From an uncultured Bacteroides sp. (GTDB taxonomy: Bacteria; Bacteroidota; Bacteroidia; Bacteroidales; Bacteroidaceae), in assembly GCF_905207245.1 (NCBI RefSeq), contig NZ_CAJLKP010000100.1, forward strand, positions 1 through 17,838: a stretch of DNA of 17,838 nucleotides, written 5' to 3'. The position numbers were made by a program, and so were the translations under genes. This document shows positions 5,513 to 12,075 of the stretch, piece after piece. How positions within the stretch are numbered: position 1 is the first letter of the stretch; each line of letters opens with the position of its first letter. The notes below the pieces were generated by a model that saw only the letters and a program-made list of their open reading frames with translations, ran no database searches and had not been told where the DNA came from.

Positions 5513-6619
5513 ATGAATTGGAAACTGACAGATAATAAAAATTGGGACTCACTGGAACAACAGTTCCGGTGGGTACAAGATATGAACTTCGTGATGCAGC
5601 ACCATTTGCATCACGAAGAAGGTAGTGTGGCCGTGCATACCCGCATGGTACTGGAGGCATTGCAGCAACAGCCGGAATACCGGGCTTTGCCTGCACAGGA
5701 ACAGGAAATATTGTGGGCGGCAGCTTTACTTCATGACGTAGAGAAGCGCTCTACTTCGGTAGATGAAGGAAGCGGTATTATTACTTCCAAGGGACATGCC
5801 AAGCGTGGGGAATATACAGCACGCACAATTCTTTACAGAGATATTCCTACTCCGTTTCATATCCGGGAGAACATTGCTGCGCTGGTGCGTTATCATGGTT
5901 TGCCGGTTTGGATTATGGAGCGGGAGAATCCTGTGAAGAAGCTGTGCGAAGCATCTCTCAGAGTGGATACACGTTTACTGAAAATGCTTGCTGTGGCGGA
6001 TATTCAGGGACGTATCTGCAAAGACAAGTCTGCACTGATGGAAGCTGCCGAACTATTCGAGATGCTTTGTCGTGAACAAGATTGCTGGGAAAAGGCACGA
6101 AGCTTTGCAACGGATCATGCCCGCTTTCAGTACTTTCAAGCGGAGGATGGGTATATAGATTACATTCCGCATGATAATTTCCGGTGTGAAGTTATTTTAT
6201 TATCCGGTTTGCCGGGAATGGGGAAAGATCATTATATCCGTACATTGCCACAGGATATTCCTGTGATAAGCCTCGATGCTATCCGGCGAAAGTACAAAGT
6301 TAGCCCTACGGATAAGGTTGCCAATGGCAGGGTAGTACAGGAAGCGAAAGAAACAGCTCGCAACTATCTGCGTAAACAGCAGGGCTTTGTGTGGAATGCA
6401 ACCAATACCTCAAAGCAAATACGCTCGCAACTGATTGATTTATTCATTACTTATGGAGCCAGAGTGAAGATTGTCTATATCGAAAAGCCGTATGAGGTAT
6501 GGAGGAAGCAAAATCGTGAACGGGAATTTATGGTTCCGGAGGCGGTACTGGATGCAATGCTCGGGAAGCTGGAAGTTCCACAACTGGGGGAGGCACATGA
6601 GGTGGTGTATTCTGTCTGA
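5513..6619 (+). CDS. HD phosphohydrolase-polynucleotide kinase fusion, predicted RNA end-healing enzyme
   Basis: A 368-residue two-domain protein. The N-terminal half is an HD domain: His42 (AVHTRMV), His74-Asp75 (LLHDVEK), His95 (KGHAKRG), His128 (RYHGLP) and Asp163 (VADIQGR) form a full metal-binding set. The C-terminal part from about residue 225 is a P-loop kinase: Walker A GLPGMGKD (232-239), SLDAIRRK with Asp255 and Arg258 spaced as in T4 polynucleotide kinase, WNATNTSKQIR (294-304), and a lid-like RKQNREREFMVP (331-342). The prediction is that the kinase phosphorylates 5'-OH RNA ends and the HD domain removes 2',3'-cyclic or 3'-phosphate. The kinase assignment is strong; the HD substrate is inference. 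GGAGG (5502-5506) lies six bases before the ATG, inside the end of the ligase gene. An alternative is a general HD/AAA phosphatase-kinase of nucleotides, but the RtcB and ligase context argues against it. Confidence 0.85.
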   Translation: MNWKLTDNKNWDSLEQQFRWVQDMNFVMQHHLHHEEGSVAVHTRMVLEALQQQPEYRALPAQEQEILWAAALLHDVEKRSTSVDEGSGIITSKGHAKRGEYTARTILYRDIPTPFHIRENIAALVRYHGLPVWIMERENPVKKLCEASLRVDTRLLKMLAVADIQGRICKDKSALMEAAELFEMLCREQDCWEKARSFATDHARFQYFQAEDGYIDYIPHDNFRCEVILLSGLPGMGKDHYIRTLPQDIPVISLDAIRRKYKVSPTDKVANGRVVQEAKETARNYLRKQQGFVWNATNTSKQIRSQLIDLFITYGARVKIVYIEKPYEVWRKQNREREFMVPEAVLDAMLGKLEVPQLGEAHEVVYSV

Positions 6620-6626
6620 CAATAGA

Positions 6627-6638
6627 CATTAGCTAATG
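6627..6638. other. 12-bp perfect palindrome between convergent genes
   Basis: CATTAGCTAATG is its own inverse complement and lies in the 33-base gap between the stops of the HD-kinase gene and the HEPN gene. It may help end transcription from either side or be a protein-binding dyad. It has no T-run. Confidence 0.35.
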
Positions 6639-6652
6639 ATAGTTTAGATACA

Positions 6653-7060
6653 TCACTCTTTGTTTATCAATTGTTCCATTGCATTAATAAAGGCCTCAGC
6701 CCGTGGACGAAGTGTATTTACCAAAGCAAGATCACAATATGCAAAGTCACTATAATCACTTGCCTGACGTTTTTCAAATAGAAGACTAAAGGTTGCGCCA
6801 TGATCTAAGCTCAAATGCCCGGTGCGAACAAAATGCATAGAAAGTTGTGTCTTCACGCCATTATGTGTATTGGCTTCTATCTTACTGCCTAACAGCAATG
6901 CAGAAGCAGCATAATAGCAGGCATAATAAAGACGGTTAACGGCTGCATTAAAATAACCGCCTGCAGTGTTATAATCAGCTTCTTTCAGGGTTTCGTAAGC
7001 ACGTTCCAAACGATAATTCACAATGGCGGCACGACTTTCGGAATCAAGTTTTTCTTTCAT
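6653..7060 (-). CDS. HEPN domain protein (toxin-type partner of MNT)
   Basis: From the ATG at 7060-7058 (MKEKLDSESR) the product is 135 residues and largely helical. The central segment NAAVNRLYYACYYAASALLLG (about 38-58) followed by a THNGVKTQL segment is typical of HEPN-domain proteins paired with minimal nucleotidyltransferases. Many HEPN proteins are RNases using an R-X4-6-H motif. I do not see that motif here: after Arg43 no His occurs within six residues, and Arg79 is followed by His at +3 and +8. Nuclease activity is therefore uncertain. Its start overlaps the stop of the upstream nucleotidyltransferase gene by four bases (ATGA, 7060-7057), implying translational coupling. A start 19 codons upstream is possible but would overlap more. 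It converges on the RNA-repair operon. Confidence 0.85.
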   Translation of the reverse strand: MKEKLDSESRAAIVNYRLERAYETLKEADYNTAGGYFNAAVNRLYYACYYAASALLLGSKIEANTHNGVKTQLSMHFVRTGHLSLDHGATFSLLFEKRQASDYSDFAYCDLALVNTLRPRAEAFINAMEQLINKE

Positions 7061-7365
7061 AACACGATCCCTTCCTTCATTACATTGATGCTGAATGGGG
7101 TCGTGATTCTTTCCCATACACGACGCAATACTACCATCGGACTGATAATCACCCCGGTCTCCACTTCCACTTCATACAAATGACGGGTAATCTCCAATTC
7201 ACGTTCAGGTGCCAAATGATCACCATCCAGCAATATAAGTAAGTCTATATCCGAATCTACCTGTGCATCTCCCCGAGCTTCGGACCCATAGAGAATGGTC
7301 TTTGCATCAGGAGCAATGCGATGCACTACTTCTGCAATCCGGCGAACAATATCAGGTCGTTTCAT
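7057..7365 (-). CDS. MNT-type minimal nucleotidyltransferase (antitoxin-type)
   Basis: A 102-residue protein with the polymerase-beta-type signature G-S-X10-D-X-D: GSEARGDAQVDSDID, at residues 27-41, within KTILYGSEARGDAQ. In characterised MntA-HepT pairs the nucleotidyltransferase is an antitoxin that AMPylates a tyrosine of the HEPN toxin; that role is inferred here from family and gene order. It is first in a two-gene operon and overlaps the HEPN gene by four bases. Its start at 7365 is 30 bases downstream of a clear promoter, and AGGAG lies a few bases before the ATG. The nucleotidyltransferase-first order differs from many HepT-first operons. Confidence 0.88.
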   Translation of the reverse strand: MKRPDIVRRIAEVVHRIAPDAKTILYGSEARGDAQVDSDIDLLILLDGDHLAPERELEITRHLYEVEVETGVIISPMVVLRRVWERITTPFSINVMKEGIVL

Positions 7366-7395
7366 AACTTAATCTCCTATTCTCTAATTACACGA

Positions 7396-7424
7396 CAAAG
7401 ATAACAATGTTTTCGGAAATACAA
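7396..7424 (-). promoter_or_regulatory. promoter of the MNT-HEPN operon
   Basis: On the minus strand TTG (7424-7422) and TATCTTTG (7403-7396) are 18 bases apart, matching the Bacteroides -33/-7 arrangement. The expected start is about 25 bases before the MNT start codon. Confidence 0.6.
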
Positions 7425-7428
7425 CTTA

Positions 7429-7862
7429 CTACAATACAATACTTACCGAGAAATACGGCGCTATCTGGAAACAAGGATCATATTCCCTCCCCATCGCTTT
7501 AAAGAACGCTGACAAGCTTCTGCCATCATAATAAGCATTGCGTACCGCATTTATCCCCACCGTAACAGGCAAAGAAAAGTGCTTGGAAACCTTGAATTCA
7601 GGACGGAACCCTACCACAATGTACTGGTGCGTAAAAATCTTATCATCACCATTCAACTCTGTCAAAGCCATCTGCCCACCCATTTCCATAATGAAACTGA
7701 TGCTGAACGATATAATGCAGGAAATGCCATAGGATAACCGAAAGCATTGTTCAATGCCAAACCCGCACCCAGTTCCAGATTAGGGAATATACGCCTGACA
7801 AAGACCAATCCCGCACTTCCCAATACGTTCCGGAAACGTAAATGCGAATAGCCTACACAAAT
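7429..7862 (-). pseudogene. 3' remnant of an outer-membrane beta-barrel-type protein gene, frameshifted
   Basis: The open segment 7689-7429 encodes alternating hydrophobic/polar strands ending in FSVSIVL, a typical outer-membrane barrel C-terminus. Upstream, a second frame (from about 7862) encodes RNVLGSAGLVFVRRIFPN and LELGAGLALNNAFGYPMAF, which reads as the preceding strands of the same barrel. The frames must be joined by a shift near 7705-7730, and no start codon, signal peptide or N-terminal half is present. The remnant is therefore both truncated and frameshifted. The family could be one of the Bacteroidetes outer-membrane DUFs such as DUF6268, from memory only. Confidence 0.6.
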
Positions 7863-7937
7863 TTAATCAGCAAATAAATTTTAAGTCCACCCCTCACGAA
7901 CAATAACCTTTTGAACAAGTATTCAAAAAATTAGATT

Positions 7938-7945
7938 TATCTTTG
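7938..7945 (+). promoter_or_regulatory. -7 promoter element for the YitT-family gene
   Basis: TATCTTTG matches the -7 consensus. The nearest upstream TTTG (7910-7913) is 24 bases away, longer than the usual 19-21, so the -33 assignment is weak. A transcript from here would include the 14-codon open frame at 7975. Confidence 0.5.
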
Positions 7946-7974
7946 TGCCGATTTACGGCCAAAACACATTTATC

Positions 7975-8019
7975 ATGAGAAAGCTTGTTAAATTAGTTAT
8001 AACCCATACTTGCGTATAA
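7975..8019 (+). CDS. possible 14-residue leader peptide before the YitT-family gene
   Basis: ATG 7975 opens the frame MRKLVKLVITHTCV followed by TAA, ending six bases before the YitT-family start at 8026. It is the first ATG after the predicted transcript start, and its stop lies close enough to the next start for translational coupling. No run of a single amino acid suggests classical attenuation. It may be chance. Confidence 0.25.
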   Translation: MRKLVKLVITHTCV

Positions 8020-8025
8020 AGTCAG

Positions 8026-8916
8026 ATGAAGAAGATTGTAAATGTCCCGTCAAAGCAAAGCCTTCTCCGGGAAACGAGAGATTATGTAATGATCGCCCTT
8101 GGATTAATTCTTTATGGTATAGGCTGGACAGTATTTCTGTTGCCCAATGACATCACCACCGGAGGAGTACCGGGTATTGCTTCTATTGTTTATTTTGCCA
8201 CAGGCTTCCCTGTGCAATATACGTATTTCAGCATCAACTTAGTCCTACTGTTGCTCTCTATCCGTATTTTGGGATGGAAGTTCAGTATCAAAACCGTATT
8301 TGCCGTGTTCACACTAACATTTTTCCTGTCCGTGATACAGAAGCTGGCAGAAGGAGTGGTGTTGCTGCACGACCAGCCTTTCATGGCGTGTGTCATCGGT
8401 GCATCCCTCTGCGGAGGCGGCATAGGCATCGCTTTTTCTTCCAACGGTAGTACAGGTGGAACAGATATCATTGCCGCTATCATCAACAAATACCGTGACA
8501 TCACGCTGGGGCGTGTCATGCTGATTTGTGACCTGATTATCATTTCTTCCAGTTACTTTGTATTGAAGGATTGGGAAAAGGTAGTTTACGGTTATGTAAC
8601 CTTGTACATTTGCAGTTTTGTTCTGGATCAAGTAGTGAACAGTGCCCGGCAATCCGTACAGTTCTTTATCATCAGTGAGAAATACGATGAAATAGCCCGG
8701 CACATCAATGTATATCCACACCGAGGCGCCACCGTCATCAATGCTTCCGGATTTTATAGCGGCAAGGAACAGAAGATGTTGTTCGTACTTGCCAAAAAGC
8801 GCGAATCAACGATTATATTCCGATTGATAAAGGATATAGATCCAAACGCATTTGTATCACAAAGTGCGGTAATCGGAGTATACGGAGAAGGGTTCGACAG
8901 AATAAAGGTGAAGTAG
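8026..8916 (+). CDS. YitT-family membrane protein (DUF161 + DUF2179)
   Basis: A 296-residue integral membrane protein. Hydrophobic helices fall at about 20-40, 46-65, 68-85, 92-108, 122-145 and 158-180, with conserved glycine-rich segments such as GVPGIASI (47-54) and SSNGSTGGTDIIA (about 138-150). The C-terminal soluble part (about 210-296) is the DUF2179 domain with VYPHRGATVINASGFYSG. Proteins of this family are widespread, and their substrate and function are not settled. The gene is alone on the plus strand and converges on the DUF3256 gene across a palindromic repeat that begins inside its last codons. Confidence 0.9.
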   Translation: MKKIVNVPSKQSLLRETRDYVMIALGLILYGIGWTVFLLPNDITTGGVPGIASIVYFATGFPVQYTYFSINLVLLLLSIRILGWKFSIKTVFAVFTLTFFLSVIQKLAEGVVLLHDQPFMACVIGASLCGGGIGIAFSSNGSTGGTDIIAAIINKYRDITLGRVMLICDLIIISSSYFVLKDWEKVVYGYVTLYICSFVLDQVVNSARQSVQFFIISEKYDEIARHINVYPHRGATVINASGFYSGKEQKMLFVLAKKRESTIIFRLIKDIDPNAFVSQSAVIGVYGEGFDRIKVK

Positions 8917-9011
8917 CTACGAGTGACGAGCTACGAGCTACAAGTACCTTTCGGAATAGTGACAGTGCGTAGCCACTCGTTACTTGTAACTTGTATCTCG
9001 TAGCTTGTAAC
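8914..9011. repeat. imperfect palindromic repeat between convergent genes
   Basis: AGCTACGAG (8915-8923) pairs with CTCGTAGCT (8997-9005), and TACAAGTA (8939-8946) pairs with TACTTGTA (8981-8988). Each arm is itself built from variants of a short word such as ACGAGCTAC or ACAAGTTAC. It may act as a bidirectional terminator. Its right arm supplies the last ten or so codons of the DUF3256 gene, so that protein's C-terminus was probably rewritten by the repeat. Confidence 0.65.
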
Positions 9012-9636
9012 CACCTTCTTTCCAGACATACACTACAGGGCGGCGGAGATACGGCTTCAGTTTCTCTGCCGCTTCTTTATCCATATAGTCGGTAGTTGTA
9101 AAAGTAAAGGTCAGTGTATTGTCCTTTGCAGAAAGATCAGCTTTCATCAGCAACATATCTGCCTTTTCGCCGGCATCTCTCACTTCATAATCCATCACCG
9201 TATCGGGTAATAACAGGAAATCTTTCATTACAGGAGGAGTGAGGAAAGAAGAAGCAGGCAATTCTTCCCAACCGGTGGTATAGAAATGGACATCACTATC
9301 ACAAGCAGGAGCACAAGCTGTAGATACGGTACAAATCACTTTCGTACTGTCGCTCGTAGCCAGCAGTTTCATCTGCCAGGAACTTTGCGGTGTCATCTGG
9401 ATACGGATGTAGTCGGGAGCAAGCTCCGTCATTTCCGATTTACCGCCAAAACGGTTCGTTACTTCCGCTTTCATCTTACTTTCAAGGAAGTCGATAAAGT
9501 CGGCACGGTTCACGGCAGTAAGCAACGGGCTAAGGCTATCGGGCATATTTTTGAAAAAGGTTTTAGCTTCCTGAGCCTGCAGAGAACACATCCAGACACA
9601 AGCCAAACACAAGAACATAGTCAATTTCTTCATCAT
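8980..9636 (-). CDS. DUF3256 family exported protein
   Basis: A 218-residue protein with an N-terminal signal peptide (MKKLTMFLCLACVWMCSLQA, cleavage likely near AQEAK). The mature N-terminus carries the DUF3256 pattern: TFFKNMPDSLSPLLTAVNR, DFIDFLESKMKAEVTN and GGKSEMTEL. Its function is unknown; the family is largely restricted to Bacteroidetes. It is the last gene of a probable minus-strand run (DMT transporter, msrC, this gene), 50 bases after msrC. The first two codons are both Met, so either could be the start. The extreme C-terminus (about GYKLRDTSYK) is encoded within the palindromic repeat. Confidence 0.88.
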   Translation of the reverse strand: MMKKLTMFLCLACVWMCSLQAQEAKTFFKNMPDSLSPLLTAVNRADFIDFLESKMKAEVTNRFGGKSEMTELAPDYIRIQMTPQSSWQMKLLATSDSTKVICTVSTACAPACDSDVHFYTTGWEELPASSFLTPPVMKDFLLLPDTVMDYEVRDAGEKADMLLMKADLSAKDNTLTFTFTTTDYMDKEAAEKLKPYLRRPVVYVWKEGGYKLRDTSYK

Positions 9637-9686
9637 ATTATTTTTCTGTTATTCCTATTTTGCATTTTATTACTTCAACACAATCT

Positions 9687-10157
9687 TCAGAGCCAAGAGC
9701 ATATATCTCCAAGAAAGCGTGCATCTGTTTCGTCAAAGGTATTCAGGCTTTCACTATCTATATCGAGCACGCCCCACACCTCGCCATTCTCACGAATCAA
9801 CGGAACAACGATCTCCGAGCGCGACAACGAGCTGCAAGCTATATGTCCGGGAAATGCATCGACATCGGGCACTACCAACGTCTCCGCCTTAGCCCATGCC
9901 GTGCCGCAAACACCCCGTCCTTTCCGGATACGTGTGCAGGCTATCGGTCCCTGAAAAGGACCCAATACCAGTTCTTCCCCTTTTACCAGATAGAATCCCA
10001 CCCAAAAGAAGCCGAAAGTTTCTTTCAGTGCAGCCGAAACATTAGCCAGATTGGCTATAAGGTCATTTTCACCTTCAATCAGGCTCTTTATCTGGGGAAG
10101 CAAGGTCTGATACTTTTCGGCCTTGCTGCCATTGCTGATACATAAATCTTCTGCCAT
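9687..10157 (-). CDS. msrC: free methionine-(R)-sulfoxide reductase, GAF domain (fRMsr)
   Basis: A 156-residue single GAF-domain protein. The fRMsr signatures are visible: FGFFWVGFYL (48-57), LGPFQGPIACTRI (65-77), GRGVCGTAW (80-88) and HIACSSLSRSEIVVPL (105-120), then GVLDIDSE near the C-terminus. The three conserved cysteines are Cys74, Cys84 and Cys108, which form the redox centre in this family. The enzyme reduces free Met-R-sulfoxide in the cytoplasm. The gene starts 17 bases after the stop of the DMT transporter gene and is probably co-transcribed with it and with the DUF3256 gene. Confidence 0.92.
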   Translation of the reverse strand: MAEDLCISNGSKAEKYQTLLPQIKSLIEGENDLIANLANVSAALKETFGFFWVGFYLVKGEELVLGPFQGPIACTRIRKGRGVCGTAWAKAETLVVPDVDAFPGHIACSSLSRSEIVVPLIRENGEVWGVLDIDSESLNTFDETDARFLGDICSWL

Positions 10158-10174
10158 ATATTCTGTCTTGAGAT

Positions 10175-11071
10175 TTATTTACTTCCCAAATATAAGAAGA
10201 ACATTCCAATCAATACCAAAATGAGGTCGATAGCCTTACTTTTTAAATTCTTTTCACGGAAGAAGAGAGCTCCGAAAAGGAAGGAGACAACCACACTGCC
10301 ACGGCGTACCATAGAAACGATGGAAATCATGGAGTCTTCATAGCTCAAGGCATAGAAGTAGGCAAAGTCAGCCGCACTAAGGAAGACGGATATCAGGATG
10401 ATAGTCCAGTCCCAACGGAAAGGAGTACTTTCTTTTCGTTTGGGATACCATAGCAAAAGGATAATGGGGCACATGATAAATACCTGATAAACATTGTACC
10501 ACGACTGCACTGCCATAGGGTTGAATTGCTTCATCAGATACTTGTCATACAGTCCGCTGATAGCTCCGGTGATGGCAGCCAACACGATGAAATAAATCCA
10601 TTTGTTATGCTTAAAGTCAATACCCTCTTTCTTGCCGGAACGGCTCAGCATAAAGAAAGAAAGTATGGCAAGCATGACTCCGATCCATTGATACAGGTTC
10701 AAACGTTCACCGAATATCAGCATGGCACCCACAAGCACCATTACAGGGCGGGTAGCATTAATAGGTCCTACAATAGTCAACGGCAAATGTTTCATACCAA
10801 AGTAACCGAATATCCAAGAAGAGAGAACTATAAACGACTTGACAATAATAAACTTATGTACTTCCCAGCCTACAACGGGTACTTCGAACATTGTTCCATT
10901 CAAAGCAGGAGTAAAAGCAGAAATCAGTATGAAAGGAAGAAATATCAAGCTGGAGAATACCGTATTCAGAAACAAAACGGGAAGCACAGCATTGTCGCGC
11001 AATGATTTCTTCTTAAATGCATCATAAAACCCCAGCAAGGCAGCTGAGAGAAAGGCGAGTAATAACCACAT
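10175..11071 (-). CDS. DMT-superfamily (EamA-type) transporter
   Basis: A 298-residue protein with about ten hydrophobic helices arranged as two EamA-like halves (about 1-140 and 150-298). Characteristic segments are PLTIVGPINATRPVMVLVG (about 97-115) and GERLNLYQWIGVMLAILSFF (about 121-140), with a second-half counterpart ISIVSMVRRGSVVVSFLFG ending in FREKNLKSKAIDLILVLIG. Such carriers move small metabolites across the inner membrane; the substrate cannot be told from sequence. It is the first gene of the minus-strand run leading to msrC. No convincing promoter was seen in the 124-base gap upstream. Confidence 0.85.
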   Translation of the reverse strand: MWLLLAFLSAALLGFYDAFKKKSLRDNAVLPVLFLNTVFSSLIFLPFILISAFTPALNGTMFEVPVVGWEVHKFIIVKSFIVLSSWIFGYFGMKHLPLTIVGPINATRPVMVLVGAMLIFGERLNLYQWIGVMLAILSFFMLSRSGKKEGIDFKHNKWIYFIVLAAITGAISGLYDKYLMKQFNPMAVQSWYNVYQVFIMCPIILLLWYPKRKESTPFRWDWTIILISVFLSAADFAYFYALSYEDSMISIVSMVRRGSVVVSFLFGALFFREKNLKSKAIDLILVLIGMFFLYLGSK

Positions 11072-11073
11072 AT

Positions 11074-11108
11074 TAAATTAAAAATTGAAAATTAAAAATT
11101 AAAAAATG
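11074..11108. repeat. AT-rich iterated word (AATTAAAAATT type)
   Basis: Tandem variants of AATTAAAAATT and AATTGAAAATT form a 35-base low-complexity run just upstream of the transporter start. Such runs are common between Bacteroides genes. No function is inferred. Confidence 0.5.
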
Positions 11109-11195
11109 AGGTTGGGATAAGGGCATTCTATTTAAGTATAGTTCCTTAGTTATAAGCGTATTTCCTCATTTATATTATATCAGCATCTGTCATTC

Positions 11196-11951
11196 TCAAC
11201 TGGTGATAAACAGTTCTTCCGGATAAGTGACATCTACCAGAAACAAGGCGTTGCCGGGGACGGATGTACCGGCTTTGCAACGGTCTTTCTGCTCGATGAC
11301 TCGGCGGAAACCATCAATCGTGAGCTTACCACGACCTACTTCGAGCAGAGTGCCGACAACCGCGCGAACCATATTGCGCAGGAAACGGTCCGCCTGAATG
11401 GTAAATACCCAGGTTACATCGTCTACCTGAGTCCAGGCGGCATGCATGATGCGGCAATTGTTCGTTTTTACGTCCGTATGCAATTTACTGAAACTGGTGA
11501 AGTCTGTATAATTAAACAAACTACGGGCTGCTTCGTTCATTCGTTCGAAATCGGGAGTCTGGAAAAGACGGCAACGGTATTGACGATTGAAGGGAGACTT
11601 TGCAGTAGTCACGTAGTATTTATACATGCGGGCCGTTGCATCAAAGCGGGCATGCGCATCGGGCTTCACTGCACGGAGGCGGTAAACAGAAATATCAGGC
11701 GGCAAAAGACGGTTCAGTTTGTCGGTAAAAAAAGCGGTATCAAGCGGTTCGTCACTATCAAAGTGGGCTACCATCAGGGAAGCATGCACCCCGGCATCAG
11801 TACGTCCGGCACCGATAACCTCTACTTCACGGCGCATCAATGTAGCAAGTGCACGCATCAGGCACTCTTGTATACTGTCACCGTTGGGTTGTATCTGCCA
11901 CCCGTGGTAGGCGGTTCCGTCGTAAGCTAAATAAATAAAATACCGTTGCAT
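11196..11951 (-). CDS. truA: TruA, tRNA pseudouridine(38-40) synthase
   Basis: A 251-residue protein with the complete TruA pattern: N-terminal YFIYLAYDGTAYHGWQIQPN (4-23), then GAGRTDAGVHA (48-58) in which Asp52 is the catalytic nucleophile, RFDATARMYKYYV (about 103-115), and NFTDF-like NYTDFTSFSK (about 147-156), ending with FLRNMVRAVVGTLLEVGRGK (about 190-209). TruA converts uridines 38, 39 and 40 of the tRNA anticodon arm to pseudouridine. Length is normal for the family. A good promoter lies 27-56 bases upstream. It is transcribed in the same direction as the transporter-msrC run. Confidence 0.97.
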   Translation of the reverse strand: MQRYFIYLAYDGTAYHGWQIQPNGDSIQECLMRALATLMRREVEVIGAGRTDAGVHASLMVAHFDSDEPLDTAFFTDKLNRLLPPDISVYRLRAVKPDAHARFDATARMYKYYVTTAKSPFNRQYRCRLFQTPDFERMNEAARSLFNYTDFTSFSKLHTDVKTNNCRIMHAAWTQVDDVTWVFTIQADRFLRNMVRAVVGTLLEVGRGKLTIDGFRRVIEQKDRCKAGTSVPGNALFLVDVTYPEELFITS

Positions 11952-11977
11952 ACTCTTTTGCTTTCATTTTTCGGCTG

Positions 11978-12007
11978 CAAAGATAGTGCAAACCAGAAAA
12001 ATGACAA
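11978..12007 (-). promoter_or_regulatory. promoter of truA
   Basis: On the minus strand TTG (12007-12005) and TATCTTTG (11985-11978) are 19 bases apart, a textbook Bacteroides -33/-7 pair. The expected start is about 20 bases before the truA ATG. Confidence 0.7.
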
Positions 12008-12039
12008 GCAGATAGAGAAGAACTCTCCGTTCTTTTTCA

Positions 12040-12047
12040 TACTTTTG
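12040..12047 (+). promoter_or_regulatory. -7 element for the DUF5715-like lipoprotein gene
   Basis: TACTTTTG fits the -7 consensus and lies 28 bases before the ATG at 12076. No recognisable -33 element is at the right distance. Confidence 0.45.
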
Positions 12048-12075
12048 TACTCACATAAAAACAATTCCAAACAAT

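Noticed and set aside
5193..5696. 167-codon minus-strand frame opposite the RNA ligase and HD-kinase genes
   Set aside because: It crosses two real genes with strong motifs and shows none itself.
9286..9954. 222-codon plus-strand frame opposite DUF3256 and msrC
   Set aside because: Composition is basic and Ser/Thr/His-rich without domain pattern, opposite two recognised genes.
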